Assembly (NCBI GenBank): GCA_964625775.1
Contig: CAZVEH010000021.1
Coordinates: 1 to 37,672 of the forward strand
DNA from: GCA-2786165 sp964625775
GTDB taxonomy: Bacteria > Pseudomonadota > Gammaproteobacteria > Legionellales > Legionellaceae
Reading direction: 5' to 3'
DNA length: 37,672 nucleotides
The translations under genes were made by a program, and so were the position numbers. Position 1 is the stretch's first letter; every line of letters starts with the position of its first letter. This document shows positions 15,600-24,301 of this stretch, piece after piece. Under the pieces are notes generated by a model. It searched no databases. It was not told the DNA's origin and worked only from the letters and a program-made list of their open reading frames with translations.

Positions 15600-18032
15600 T
15601 TATAATGCTGGGACGGTTGCCTCCGTATGATTAGGAGATATAGGTTGCTCCGAAGCATTGTTTTGACTGGTACCAAAAAAACCAATGCCTGCAGAAAATC
15701 CATAAGATACTGCGGATATTGGCAAAAGAACATTCCCAGTCGTCATTAAATATTGCCCCAAGACAGGGGCTCCAAATAGGGTACAAATAGCACCCCCAAT
15801 AAACAATTGGATTGTCTGCGATAAAGCATGAAAAGCTAGCATCTTAAATAGAGACTCAAATACTATGGAATAGAAATCAGCATTTAGAACGGAGTTTACT
15901 GCCGCTACCGTGTGAACTTGATTCGCTGTTATTTCACCCGGGTTCCTATTAAAAATAGAGCGCGAAAAAGCCGTTATTGCAAAAAACAATAGGGTTATTG
16001 GGCTCTCTTCTACCAAACTTAGTAATGACAATCTCGCATATTTTTTCGTTTCTTCGTCTTCAGAAGTTAAGCAGTCAGCCAAAACAAATAGTGTTTTTGG
16101 ATGTTCCAACAGCAGTTTTTGAGTACTAGCGCAGACAGAAAGATTATGGAACAGACGAACTGCATATTGTTTTGTGTGGATATCTTCTGATGCCATGCAC
16201 TGTGTTAAAGCATCTAGAATACCCTGTATAGCTAATATTCTGGGGTGCCTGTCTTGGTATTTAGCTAAAAAAAACAGCGTTAAAACTGCATTTTTCCGTG
16301 TTTCAACATCTTCAGAAGCCAAACATTCTCCTACTAAATTCGCGAAATTTTCCTGACTTTCAAACAACGCTGTATGAGTAGCTTGGTTAACAGAAAGATT
16401 GAGAATTGTTGTGACGGCATTGCGTTTTGTTTCTGTGTGTTCAGATGCCATACACTGTGTTAGAGACTCTAAAATGCCCCTTGTGGCTAGTATACTGTTG
16501 TGCATGTCTTGGTTTGCCGTTAAATGAGAGAGCATCAAAACTGCATATTTCCGTGTTTCAATATCTTCAGAAACCAAACATTCTACTAGTTTAGCCAAAT
16601 TTTCCAGGCTTGCAAACAACGCTGTATGAGTAGATTTGTTGATAGAAAGATTGAGAAGCGCTGTTACGGCATTGCGTTTTGTTTCTGTGTGTTCAGATGA
16701 CATACACTTTGTTAGAGATTCTAAAATGCCCCTTGTGGCTAATATACTGGCGTGCATGTATCGGTTTTTAGCTAAATGAGCGAGCAGCAAAACTGCATAT
16801 TTCCGTGTTTCAATATCCTCAGAAGCCAAACATTCTCCTACTAAATTCGCGAAATTTTCCTGACTTTCAAACAACGCTGTATGAGTAGCTTGGTTAACAG
16901 AAAGATTGAGAATTGTTGTGACGGCATTGCGTTTTGTTTCTGTGTGTTCAGATGCCATACACTGTGTTAGAGACTCTAAAATGCCCCTTGTGGCTAGTAT
17001 ACTGTTGTGCATGTATCGGTTTTTAGCTAAGTGAGCGAGCAGCAAAACTGCATATTTCCGTGTTTCAATATCCTCAGAAGCCAAACATTCTCCTACTAAA
17101 TTCGCGAAATTTTCCTGACTTTCAAACAACGCTGTATGAGTAGCTTGGTTAACAGAAAGATTGAGAATTGTTGTGACGGCATTGCGTTTTGTTTCTGTGT
17201 GTTCAGATGCCATACACTGTGTTAGAGACTCTAAAATGCCCCTTGTGGCTAGTATACTGTTGTGCATGTCTTGGTTTGCCGTTAAATGAGAGAGCATCAA
17301 AACTGCATATTTCCGTGTTTCAATATCCTCAGAAGCCAAACGGGTTACTAGATTCCCCAAAATTTCGCTGTTTCTAAATAGTGATTCATGACTTGCTCGG
17401 TTGGTAGAAACATTTAAAAGAGCAAGTGATGCATATCGTCTTGTTTCTATGTCTTCAGAAGCGAAACATTTTACTAGATTCGCTAAAATTTCCCAGTTTA
17501 CCAACTTTGGATGAGTTGATGTATTGGCGGTAAAGCGGGTTAGCAATAAAGCAGCATTTTTTTGTGTTTCAGGATCGTCGGAACAGAGGGAATCTACTAA
17601 AAACATACTTTCTGCCTTATTTTCAAGCATCATGGCATGCGTATCGTGGTTACTTGCAAGTGTCAAGAGGGTCGAAGCAGCAAAAGATTTGGTATTAGGG
17701 TCTTCAGCGACGAAACCTTCTACCAATAACAAAATCGCTTGTTTGTCTAAAAGAAGTGTCGCGTGATTATTTTTATTATTTGCAAGTTGCAGGAATATGA
17801 AATGAGCACATTTTTTTTCCGAAACATCGTCTGAATTTAAGAATGTTATCAACACCGCCCTGGCTCTTTGATCTGCAAGAATCATGGCATGGTTATTTAA
17901 GTCTTGACTAAATTCGGCTAACTCTGAAAAAATCAGTTGTTGTTCTGACATGGGTAAGGACTTATTTAAAAGCCTATCTAGAATCATTTCCAGACCGAGG
18001 TTTGACTGATTGGTGTCTGTTTTTAACATCAT
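15600..18032 (-). CDS. ARM/HEAT-repeat protein with C-terminal hydrophobic region, candidate effector
   Basis: This is an 810-residue protein dominated by alpha-helical repeats of 41-43 residues from about residue 30 to 675. A typical unit reads SEDIETRKYAVLMLSHLTAN followed by a second helix around ILESLTQCM, the armadillo/HEAT pattern. Residues 256-594 form four copies of an 85-residue double unit starting at 256, 341, 426 and 510. Residues about 675-790 contain several hydrophobic stretches (ITLLFFAITAF, IQLFIGGAICTLFGAPVLG, VLLPISAVSYGF), perhaps membrane-associating. No signal peptide is seen. Such eukaryote-like repeats mediate protein binding and are common in Dot/Icm effectors, so an exported effector is plausible but unproven. 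GAGGA precedes the ATG. Function is unknown. Confidence 0.75.
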   Translation of the reverse strand: MMLKTDTNQSNLGLEMILDRLLNKSLPMSEQQLIFSELAEFSQDLNNHAMILADQRARAVLITFLNSDDVSEKKCAHFIFLQLANNKNNHATLLLDKQAILLLVEGFVAEDPNTKSFAASTLLTLASNHDTHAMMLENKAESMFLVDSLCSDDPETQKNAALLLTRFTANTSTHPKLVNWEILANLVKCFASEDIETRRYASLALLNVSTNRASHESLFRNSEILGNLVTRLASEDIETRKYAVLMLSHLTANQDMHNSILATRGILESLTQCMASEHTETKRNAVTTILNLSVNQATHTALFESQENFANLVGECLASEDIETRKYAVLLLAHLAKNRYMHNSILATRGILESLTQCMASEHTETKRNAVTTILNLSVNQATHTALFESQENFANLVGECLASEDIETRKYAVLLLAHLAKNRYMHASILATRGILESLTKCMSSEHTETKRNAVTALLNLSINKSTHTALFASLENLAKLVECLVSEDIETRKYAVLMLSHLTANQDMHNSILATRGILESLTQCMASEHTETKRNAVTTILNLSVNQATHTALFESQENFANLVGECLASEDVETRKNAVLTLFFLAKYQDRHPRILAIQGILDALTQCMASEDIHTKQYAVRLFHNLSVCASTQKLLLEHPKTLFVLADCLTSEDEETKKYARLSLLSLVEESPITLLFFAITAFSRSIFNRNPGEITANQVHTVAAVNSVLNADFYSIVFESLFKMLAFHALSQTIQLFIGGAICTLFGAPVLGQYLMTTGNVLLPISAVSYGFSAGIGFFGTSQNNASEQPISPNHTEATVPAL
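16251..17267. repeat. Tandem 255-bp coding repeat, four copies
   Basis: Four consecutive units begin, on the minus strand, at 17267, 17012, 16757 and 16505 (unit lengths 255, 255, 252 and about 255 bases). Large parts are identical at the DNA level, for example 16381-16500, 16891-17010 and 17146-17265. The third unit is more diverged and lacks one codon. Identity at silent positions points to recent duplication or gene conversion. Confidence 0.9.
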
Positions 18033-18098
18033 GATGGGTATTCCTCTTGTAAATTAAGTAACAGATATAGATCACCTCGATGGCAGAGAGAGGCCTAA

Positions 18099-18168
18099 GT
18101 CATAGTGAGCACAACGAAGGATCCCCTAATTACTAGTAGATCCCTCTTCACTACGCTCGGCATCATTC
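18099..18168. repeat. Degenerate dispersed palindromic repeat
   Basis: Two imperfect inverted arms (18099-18126 and 18137-18168) carry GTCATAGTGAGCACAACGAAG and AGATCCCTCTTCACTACGCTC type sequences. They resemble the repeats at both window ends (GATCCCTC..CTACGCTCGG..ATGA). The element sits between the L,D-transpeptidase stop and the ARM-repeat gene and could act as a transcript end. Confidence 0.6.
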
Positions 18169-18170
18169 GT

Positions 18171-18806
18171 TTATCTAGAGCTTCGTACGGTAGGTTCCCT
18201 AGCTTGAGATTGCAACCAATCACCATCGCCATTTTCATCTTCATATGACAAAACAATCACTCGCGTACCCAGAGTGATAAAGTTTTCATTGAGCCATTTT
18301 GCAGCAGAAGGCAAAACTCGCACACATCCATGACTGGTATTATAGGGAGGCACTTCATATCCAGCATGGATGGTGAATCCTTGGAAAAAGTACATACAGT
18401 AAGGCATTTTGGCACCACCTTCTGTCTCAACGGGATACTCACCTGATTTACAATTAGCACCTCGCTTATTGTAAACCCTAAAGGTACCCGTCACTGTACG
18501 ACAAGGCTTACCCACGTCTTCACAGATATCTTTGCCACCTGACGCACTACCGGTCATCACACGATTACCGTCTTCATCATAGGCAGCCCAGGCAGCCACC
18601 TTGGGATCAAAAACAAATAATTTTTGTCCAGAAGGTTGGATATGCATGGGATAGTATGAGCGACCTCTTTTATCGAGTGTATAATGAGTCGTATGATGCA
18701 CGACGCCATAATCATCGGTGATATAGGTAGACTCTTCATACTGCACGCACCCAACCAGAGCCAAAGCACTGATCGCTACTCCTAATAAACCTTTTTTCAA
18801 CATCAT
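18171..18806 (-). CDS. L,D-transpeptidase (YkuD domain) lipoprotein
   Basis: This is a 211-residue envelope protein. A lipoprotein signal has lipobox LVGC at residues 17-20. A YkuD catalytic domain follows, with IHAGY (His147) and SHGCVRV at 158-164 (His159, nucleophile Cys161, Arg163). L,D-transpeptidases make 3-3 peptidoglycan cross-links or attach proteins to peptidoglycan in the periplasm. FVFDPKVAAWAAYD and SGGKD match the domain core. Four further cysteines (C95, C102, C119, C137) could form disulfides. An alternative start is the second ATG, one codon on. GAGG precedes both. The gene starts three bases after the ettA stop and is probably co-transcribed with it. Confidence 0.9.
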   Translation of the reverse strand: MMLKKGLLGVAISALALVGCVQYEESTYITDDYGVVHHTTHYTLDKRGRSYYPMHIQPSGQKLFVFDPKVAAWAAYDEDGNRVMTGSASGGKDICEDVGKPCRTVTGTFRVYNKRGANCKSGEYPVETEGGAKMPYCMYFFQGFTIHAGYEVPPYNTSHGCVRVLPSAAKWLNENFITLGTRVIVLSYEDENGDGDWLQSQAREPTVRSSR

Positions 18807-18809
18807 TTT

Positions 18810-20480
18810 TTAATCCTCTAATCGACGATACTTAGTTTGGGTTACATTGCCTTGATCACCAGAACGCTTCAGGCGATCTTCTTCATAATCGCTATAGTTT
18901 CCCTCTATAAATACCACTCGACCTGATCCTTCAAAAGCCATTAAATGTGTACACACTCGATCCAAAAACCAACGATCATGTGAAATCACCACCGCTGATC
19001 CTGGGAAACTCAAAATCGCGTCTTCTAGCGCGCGTAGTGTTTCAATATCCAAATCATTACTGGGTTCATCGAGCAGCAATACATTCGCACCACGTTTTAA
19101 CAATTTGGCCAAATGCACTCGATTACGCTCACCGCCTGACAACTGACTCATTTTTTTCTGTTGATCCTGCCCTTTAAAATTGAACCGCCCAACATAAGCT
19201 CTTGACGGCATTTGAAAGGAACCCACTTGAATCACATCATGCTTGTCAGAAATTTCTTCCCATACTGTTTTTTGATCATCAAGATGATCACGCATCTGAT
19301 CCACATAAGCCAATTGAACCGTTTCACCGATACGAATCTGACCGGAATCTGGCGTTTCTTTTTGCATCAGCAACTTCAAAAACGTTGATTTTCCAGCACC
19401 ATTTGGGCCAATGATCCCCAACACACCGCCTTTGGGTAAGCTAAAATTCAAATGCTCAAATAATGTTTTAGAGCCATATGCTTTGGCAAGATTTTGGCCT
19501 TCTAGCACCAAATCTCCCAAACGCTCGCCAGGTGGAATATAGATTTCATTGGTTTCATTACGTTTTTGAAATTCTTTTGAATTCATTTCATCAAAACGTG
19601 CTAGGCGAGCTTTTGATTTGGCATGACGCCCTTTGGGCGAGCTACGCACCCACTCCAATTCGGCCTTCAAAACACGCATATGAGAGGCTTCTTGCTTTTG
19701 TTCTTGAGCCAAACGTTCATTTTTTTGCTCAAGCCATGCGGTGTAATTACCTTTATAAGGAATGCCTTCTCCGCGATCTAGTTCTAAAATCCATTCCGCA
19801 GCATTGTCTAAGAAATAACGATCATGGGTGATTGCAACCACTGTGCCCGGAAAATCTTCGAGATATTGCTCCAACCATGCGACGCTCTCAGCATCCAAAT
19901 GGTTGGTTGGCTCATCCAGCAGCAACATATCTGGATTAGATAATAGCAAACGACATAAGGCAACACGCCGCCGCTCTCCCCCAGAAAGGACACTCACCAC
20001 AGCACCCCACTCAGGGAGCCTCAATGCTCGGGCAGCGACATCTAGCTTTCGATCGAGATCCCAACCGCCGCCGCTTTCAATCGCATGTTGTAAGTCGCCC
20101 TGCTCTATCAACAACGCTGACATTTCATCATCACTCATGGGTTCAGCAAACCGCATACTGATAGCATCAAACTGCGCCAACTTTGCTTTCATATCTTCTA
20201 CAGCTTCTTCTACAACTTCGCGCACTGTTTTATCCATATCAACCACGGGTTCTTGTGGCAAATAACCAATGCGGACGCCAGGCTGAGCTCTTGCCTCACC
20301 ATCATACTGCGTATCCACGCCGGCCATAATACGTAATAAGGTGGATTTTCCAGAACCATTTAAACCCAGGACTCCAATTTTGGCGCCTGGTAAAAAACTT
20401 AAAGAAATATCTTTTAGAATCACTCGTTGATTCTCTACTGTCTTCGATACCCGATTCATGGTAAAAATATACTGAGACAT
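18810..20480 (-). CDS. ettA: Energy-dependent translational throttle protein EttA (ABC-F)
   Basis: At 556 residues this is nearly identical in length to E. coli EttA (555) and matches it throughout. The first Walker A is GLNGSGKST at residues 39-47. LSGGERRRVALCRLL and MLLLDEPTNHLD follow, with an arm/linker (ELEWVRSSPKGRHAKSKARLARFDE), a second Walker A GPNGAGKST, LSGGERNRVHLAKLL and VLLLDEPSNDLD. EttA binds the ribosomal E site and gates the first peptide bond according to ATP/ADP ratio. The frame extends to 20612, but the ATG at 20480 has GGAG six bases upstream and gives the canonical start MSQYIFTM. The 44-residue extension has no family counterpart. It is divergent from pcm. Confidence 0.96.
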   Translation of the reverse strand: MSQYIFTMNRVSKTVENQRVILKDISLSFLPGAKIGVLGLNGSGKSTLLRIMAGVDTQYDGEARAQPGVRIGYLPQEPVVDMDKTVREVVEEAVEDMKAKLAQFDAISMRFAEPMSDDEMSALLIEQGDLQHAIESGGGWDLDRKLDVAARALRLPEWGAVVSVLSGGERRRVALCRLLLSNPDMLLLDEPTNHLDAESVAWLEQYLEDFPGTVVAITHDRYFLDNAAEWILELDRGEGIPYKGNYTAWLEQKNERLAQEQKQEASHMRVLKAELEWVRSSPKGRHAKSKARLARFDEMNSKEFQKRNETNEIYIPPGERLGDLVLEGQNLAKAYGSKTLFEHLNFSLPKGGVLGIIGPNGAGKSTFLKLLMQKETPDSGQIRIGETVQLAYVDQMRDHLDDQKTVWEEISDKHDVIQVGSFQMPSRAYVGRFNFKGQDQQKKMSQLSGGERNRVHLAKLLKRGANVLLLDEPSNDLDIETLRALEDAILSFPGSAVVISHDRWFLDRVCTHLMAFEGSGRVVFIEGNYSDYEEDRLKRSGDQGNVTQTKYRRLED

Positions 20481-20593
20481 AAACACTCCAGTCATAAACT
20501 GCTGGCGATAATAGCAAATTCTACTGTGAAATTCATGAATTCTTGCTAAAATATCTGCAATAGCTCCTAGGGTCTGACTATAAAAAGGCTGAA

Positions 20594-21247
20594 ATGAATA
20601 ATAATTTGTCAAAAATAAATATGATTAAACAGCAATTACGCACCGGCAATGTCATTGACGAGCGCATTCTAAACCTTTACAACACGCTTGATCGTGAGGA
20701 TTTTGTGCCTGCTGAATATCGCGCTGTTGCCTACTCCGATATGCAAATCCCATTAAAGCACCAACAATGTATGCTGACACCGCTAGAAGAAGCATTAATT
20801 TTACAAACTCTAAATCTACAAGGCCATGAAACCGTCCTAGAAATTGGCACAGGCACAGGTTTTTTAACAGCATTACTGAGTAAAGTCGCAAAACGGGTTA
20901 TCTCGGTTGATTATTTTGCAGAATTCACTGATCGTGCCAAAAAAACCTGCCATACTCACGGTTGCAGCAATATTGAATTTATTGCCGGAGATGGTTGTCA
21001 AGGCTGGGTCGACAAAGCTCCCTATGATGTGATTATCATCACTGGCGCCATAAAAGCGTTAACTGAAACACTGAAATTACAGGTATTACTGGGTGGACAA
21101 TTATTTGCGATCATTGGCAAAGATCCGGTGATGGAAGGCAATATATATCGCGTTGATCACAGCGGCCAATGGACAAAACAGCTGGTATTTGAAACAAATA
21201 TTCCAGTGCTCATCGATAAACAATGTCATCAACAGTTTGTTTTTTAG
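20594..21247 (+). CDS. pcm: Protein-L-isoaspartate O-methyltransferase family protein
   Basis: This 217-residue SAM-dependent methyltransferase has motif I VLEIGTGTGFL at residues 81-91, then VISVDYFAEF and the later YDVIIITGA. Family members methylate isoaspartyl residues in damaged proteins in the cytoplasm. The usual TISxP segment upstream of motif I is replaced by QQCMLTPLEEALIL, so this is the divergent Pcm branch often found next to tolC, and its repair activity is not assured. AAGG lies close before the ATG. tolC begins nine bases after its stop, so the two form an operon. A long N-terminal region (INMIKQQLRTGNVIDERIL) matches the family. Confidence 0.85.
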   Translation: MNNNLSKINMIKQQLRTGNVIDERILNLYNTLDREDFVPAEYRAVAYSDMQIPLKHQQCMLTPLEEALILQTLNLQGHETVLEIGTGTGFLTALLSKVAKRVISVDYFAEFTDRAKKTCHTHGCSNIEFIAGDGCQGWVDKAPYDVIIITGAIKALTETLKLQVLLGGQLFAIIGKDPVMEGNIYRVDHSGQWTKQLVFETNIPVLIDKQCHQQFVF

Positions 21248-21256
21248 GATTTTTAC

Positions 21257-22729
21257 ATGCCAAGGGATCAGGCGCGCATTCAACATAATACATCCGGCAT
21301 TTTTCTCGGGTTATTACTCTTAACCACCCAAGTATCTGCCGCTGATTTGATGGATGTTTACCATCAAGCTTTGGATAACGATCCTGCCTTCAAAGCAGCC
21401 TACAGTACTTTTTTGTCCCAAAGCGAAAGCTTACCTCAAGCCTGGTCTCAGTTGTTGCCACAATTGAGTTCTGCCGCACTGATTGGACGCAATCAGCAAT
21501 TTATTGACGCAGGCCAGTTTGTGGTCCAGCAAACCTACAACGGTGATCAATGGAGCGTCAAAGCTTCACAAGCTGTATTTAACTATCAAGCCTGGGAACG
21601 AGTCAAACAAGCAAGAGCAGCAGTCAAAGCTGCCATGGCAAACTTTAACGATGCCGCTCAAAAAATGATGATCCGCACCACTCGAGGCTATTTGCAATTA
21701 TTACTGGCCAGAGATACCTTAAATTTTGCCCAAGCCAAAAAACGGGCCAACAAACGTCAATTGGATCAGGCTGAAGAACGCTTTAATGTCGGACTGGATG
21801 CGATTACGTCGGTATACGAGGCCAAAGCTGCGTACGACCAATCTATTGCTCAAGTCATCGCCAGCGAAAATAATCTAAAAAATCAAAACCAAAATTTAAG
21901 CCGAATTACCAACCATACCTACGACCATGTGTCACCCTTGCGTAACAATACGATTCCTTTGATCAAACCAGAGCCAGCTGTGGTAGACGAATGGATCACA
22001 ACTGGCCTGCGACAAAATTATAGTCTCTATGCAGCAAAATATAGCCTACAAGCCGCGCGTGAAAACGTCAAAGCATCTTCATCAGCAAACTGGCCAGTAT
22101 TTACTATCCAAGGCAATGTCGTCAATACGCATTACAAAAGTCAACTGGGGAATGGTTCGACCGACTCATTGGTGAACGATGTGTTTATTCCTCAAGAACA
22201 GCGGCAAGCCAGTGTGTCTCTGAATGCCAGCCTGCCGTTATTTCAAGGCGGCTTGGTTGCGTCTAAAACCCGACAAGCCGAGTATGATTTTCAAACCATC
22301 AGTCAAAACATGGAACAAGTCTACCGGGATGTCGTTGTGAATTCTAATATATTTTTTAATACCATTATGGATGGCATCGAAAAGGTAAAAGCTGATCGGC
22401 AAACCGTTATTTCACAGCAAAACTCCTTAGACAGCGTAGAAGCACAATATTCGGTTGGCACACGTACCATGACCGACGTCGTCTTAGCACAACAACGTCT
22501 TTTTCAAGCCCAAGAACAACAGGCTTCCGATCAGTATGACTTGATCGGCGCTATTTTGAACCTAAAATATTATGCCGGTACTTTAAACGTGCAAGATTTG
22601 GAAGAAGTCAACTCTTGGTTAGATACCACTAGAATCGACAAGTTGGCGCCTAATAAAGCCAATCCCCTGTGTAAACTGAGCGATACGCAAAAATTGATTA
22701 AAAAAATGGAGGCACTGCCCTTAAGCTAG
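21257..22729 (+). CDS. tolC: TolC family outer-membrane channel protein
   Basis: This is a 490-residue outer-membrane efflux protein. The signal peptide runs to about residue 28 (TQVSA before ADLMDVY). The mature start DVYHQALDNDPAFKAAYST is the usual TolC opening. Two homologous halves contain long helical hairpins (for example AQAKKRANKRQLDQAEERFNVGL then VSLNASLPLFQGGL, and the second-half equivalent QQNSLDSVEAQYSVGTRTMTDVV). TolC trimers form the exit duct for tripartite drug efflux pumps and type I secretion. No pump or type I genes are adjacent. The n-region is unusually long, but no internal ATG gives a better signal peptide. AGGA precedes the start, and pcm lies directly upstream. Confidence 0.93.
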   Translation: MPRDQARIQHNTSGIFLGLLLLTTQVSAADLMDVYHQALDNDPAFKAAYSTFLSQSESLPQAWSQLLPQLSSAALIGRNQQFIDAGQFVVQQTYNGDQWSVKASQAVFNYQAWERVKQARAAVKAAMANFNDAAQKMMIRTTRGYLQLLLARDTLNFAQAKKRANKRQLDQAEERFNVGLDAITSVYEAKAAYDQSIAQVIASENNLKNQNQNLSRITNHTYDHVSPLRNNTIPLIKPEPAVVDEWITTGLRQNYSLYAAKYSLQAARENVKASSSANWPVFTIQGNVVNTHYKSQLGNGSTDSLVNDVFIPQEQRQASVSLNASLPLFQGGLVASKTRQAEYDFQTISQNMEQVYRDVVVNSNIFFNTIMDGIEKVKADRQTVISQQNSLDSVEAQYSVGTRTMTDVVLAQQRLFQAQEQQASDQYDLIGAILNLKYYAGTLNVQDLEEVNSWLDTTRIDKLAPNKANPLCKLSDTQKLIKKMEALPLS

Positions 22730-22740
22730 CTAACAAGCGA

Positions 22741-22795
22741 CGCAAAACCTCGATTTCTTTGTAGTGATTCTCATTTTAGAAAGTAACAGGACTTA
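22741..22795. repeat. Possible IS-end relic shared with 37114-37153
   Basis: Bases 22741-22762 match the reverse complement of 37123-37144 at 21 of 22 positions. CAGGACTTA at 22787-22795 also equals an arm of the hairpin at 37114-37153. The two sites therefore share an element, perhaps an insertion-sequence end. No transposase lies in this gap. Confidence 0.45.
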
Positions 22796-23452
22796 GGGAA
22801 ACCTCTTATATTGATAAGCATAATACCCCATATTAAAACCGTTTCGAGTAATTTTTACCGTCTTCGCCTAATTCACCATTAGGTATCAGATGTCTATATA
22901 AAGTTTGTTTGGTTATCCTCAACTCTTACACATGGAACCCATATTCGTTCTATTTTCTAGAGAGAGCACAGGGGCAGATCAAAACACATCATAATCTGAG
23001 GAAATAAGATACGGTCGTGTGTAACATACATGCGGAATTTGCCTAGTAATCCCTAAAACCATGGGGATTTCATTAATTATTAGGCGCTCATGATTTTGGC
23101 CTGATTTAATACCAGGGCAAGATCGTCTAAATCATGGATAACGCCATAATTTAGACGAGTTGTTCTTGTATTTACCGTAGCCCGCAAGTAGCATAGCGAA
23201 TTGCGGGACGACAACAACACGATCTGATCACTGTGGAATACCTCGAGTATAGCGTCGTAACCCCGCAATTCGCTGCTCTTCTTGCGGGCTACGTTGATCA
23301 ATGGCGGTGCTTAGTGATTAGGTACTTACGACTCTCATTAAATTTAAATTAAGATGCGGTTGCCTTAGATTTAATCCGCTGTTTAACTTTCAAGATCAAA
23401 CAATTGTGATAGAATAGACTACCAAATTGATTTATGTGGTAATATTTTAATC
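22796..23452. other. Gene-poor interval with palindromic repeat
   Basis: The stretch from the tolC stop to ttcA holds no gene I can support. It contains the possible IS-end relic at 22741-22795, the composite inverted repeat at 23177-23292, and the leader of ttcA, in which TAGAAT at 23410-23415 may be a -10 box. I see no tRNA or other RNA gene in it. Confidence 0.6.
23177..23292. repeat. Composite inverted repeat (REP/BIME-like)
   Basis: Two 32-base arms at 23177-23208 and 23261-23292 are inverted near-copies (GTAGCCCGCAAG..AGCGAATTGCGGG). Each arm is itself a small palindrome in which CCCGCAA pairs with TTGCGGG. A 52-base spacer separates the arms. This is the architecture of paired REP sequences. 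It is a different sequence family from the repeats at the window ends. Confidence 0.75.
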
Positions 23453-24301
23453 ATGTTGTCTTCTGCTACAGAAAAAAAATTACTTCACTATATCGGCAAA
23501 GGCATTGCAGATTTTAATATGATCCAAGCCGGCGACCGCGTTATGGTTTGCCTGTCAGGCGGAAAAGATTCATTTACCTTACTCACTATCTTAGATCTCT
23601 TGCGCCAGCGGTCAAACAATAAATTCAGTCTATTCGCTTTCACCCTTGATCAATCTCAACCGGGTTGGGAAGATGCTGCTTTAAGACAGTGGCTAGAAGA
23701 TCGTCGTATTTCTTATGAGATTTTAACGCGCGATACCTATAGCATAGTGAAAGAGAAAATTCCTGAGGGCAATACCTATTGTTCTTTGTGCTCACGCTTA
23801 CGTCGGGGAATTATTTACCGGTATGCCGAAGAACACGGATACACCAAAATTGCCCTGGGACACCACCGTGATGATTTGATTCGTACTTTGATGATGTCTA
23901 TTTTGTACAATGGTGATATCCGTTCCATGCCACCCAAGCTGTTGAGCGATAATAAAAAGCATATCGTCATTCGCCCCATGTGTTATGTGCAAGAAAAAGA
24001 CATCATAACCTATGCCAAAGAACAAAACTATCCCATCATTCCGTGTACGCTTTGCGGCTCTCAGGATAATCTAGCGCGTAAAAAAATTGGGAAACTTCTT
24101 GATAGCTTGGCTTTAGATAACCCTAAAATCCCCAGCAACATGCTACATGCTTTGCAAAGCATCAGACCCAGTCAATTGATGGACAAAGAACTCTGGGATT
24201 TTAAAAACTTAGAGCAGAACCTAATCAATTCACCTCGTTCCGATCATCAACCTATTATACTAACAGAGGATATCGAATACGATGAATCAAGCGCTGACTA
24301 G
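23453..24301 (+). CDS. ttcA: tRNA 2-thiocytidine(32) synthetase TtcA
   Basis: This 282-residue PP-loop enzyme inserts sulfur at cytidine 32 of some tRNAs. The ATP-binding PP-loop SGGKDS spans residues 35-40. The [4Fe-4S] ligands are C110 and C113 (YCSLCSRLRRG) together with C198 in IIPCTLCGSQ. The segment HHRDD and RPMCYVQEKDI also match the family, while the bulkier LGHHRDDLIRTL shows an arginine-isoleucine where many members have ETxL. Length is close to normal, with a shorter C-terminus than E. coli (311). The ribosome site is weak. The stop overlaps the start of the SulP-carbonic anhydrase gene by 20 bases, so the two are coupled. Confidence 0.92.
   Translation: MLSSATEKKLLHYIGKGIADFNMIQAGDRVMVCLSGGKDSFTLLTILDLLRQRSNNKFSLFAFTLDQSQPGWEDAALRQWLEDRRISYEILTRDTYSIVKEKIPEGNTYCSLCSRLRRGIIYRYAEEHGYTKIALGHHRDDLIRTLMMSILYNGDIRSMPPKLLSDNKKHIVIRPMCYVQEKDIITYAKEQNYPIIPCTLCGSQDNLARKKIGKLLDSLALDNPKIPSNMLHALQSIRPSQLMDKELWDFKNLEQNLINSPRSDHQPIILTEDIEYDESSAD

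Noticed and set aside
16251..17267. CRISPR array, suggested by regular DNA repeats
   Set aside because: The units are 255 bp, in frame and coding, with no spacers.
20481..20612. A 44-residue N-terminal extension of EttA
   Set aside because: It has no counterpart in EttA, and the internal ATG has GGAG at good spacing.
22760..22778. A second Fur-box-like sequence
   Set aside because: It matches only 12 of 19 positions and no gene starts nearby.
23080..23301. A 73-codon open frame on the minus strand
   Set aside because: Most of it is the palindromic repeat at 23177-23292, and the frame has no ribosome site or family resemblance.
22730..23452. A tRNA or small RNA gene in the large gap
   Set aside because: No cloverleaf or conserved tRNA elements were seen by eye. 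A covariance-model scan could still find a small RNA.
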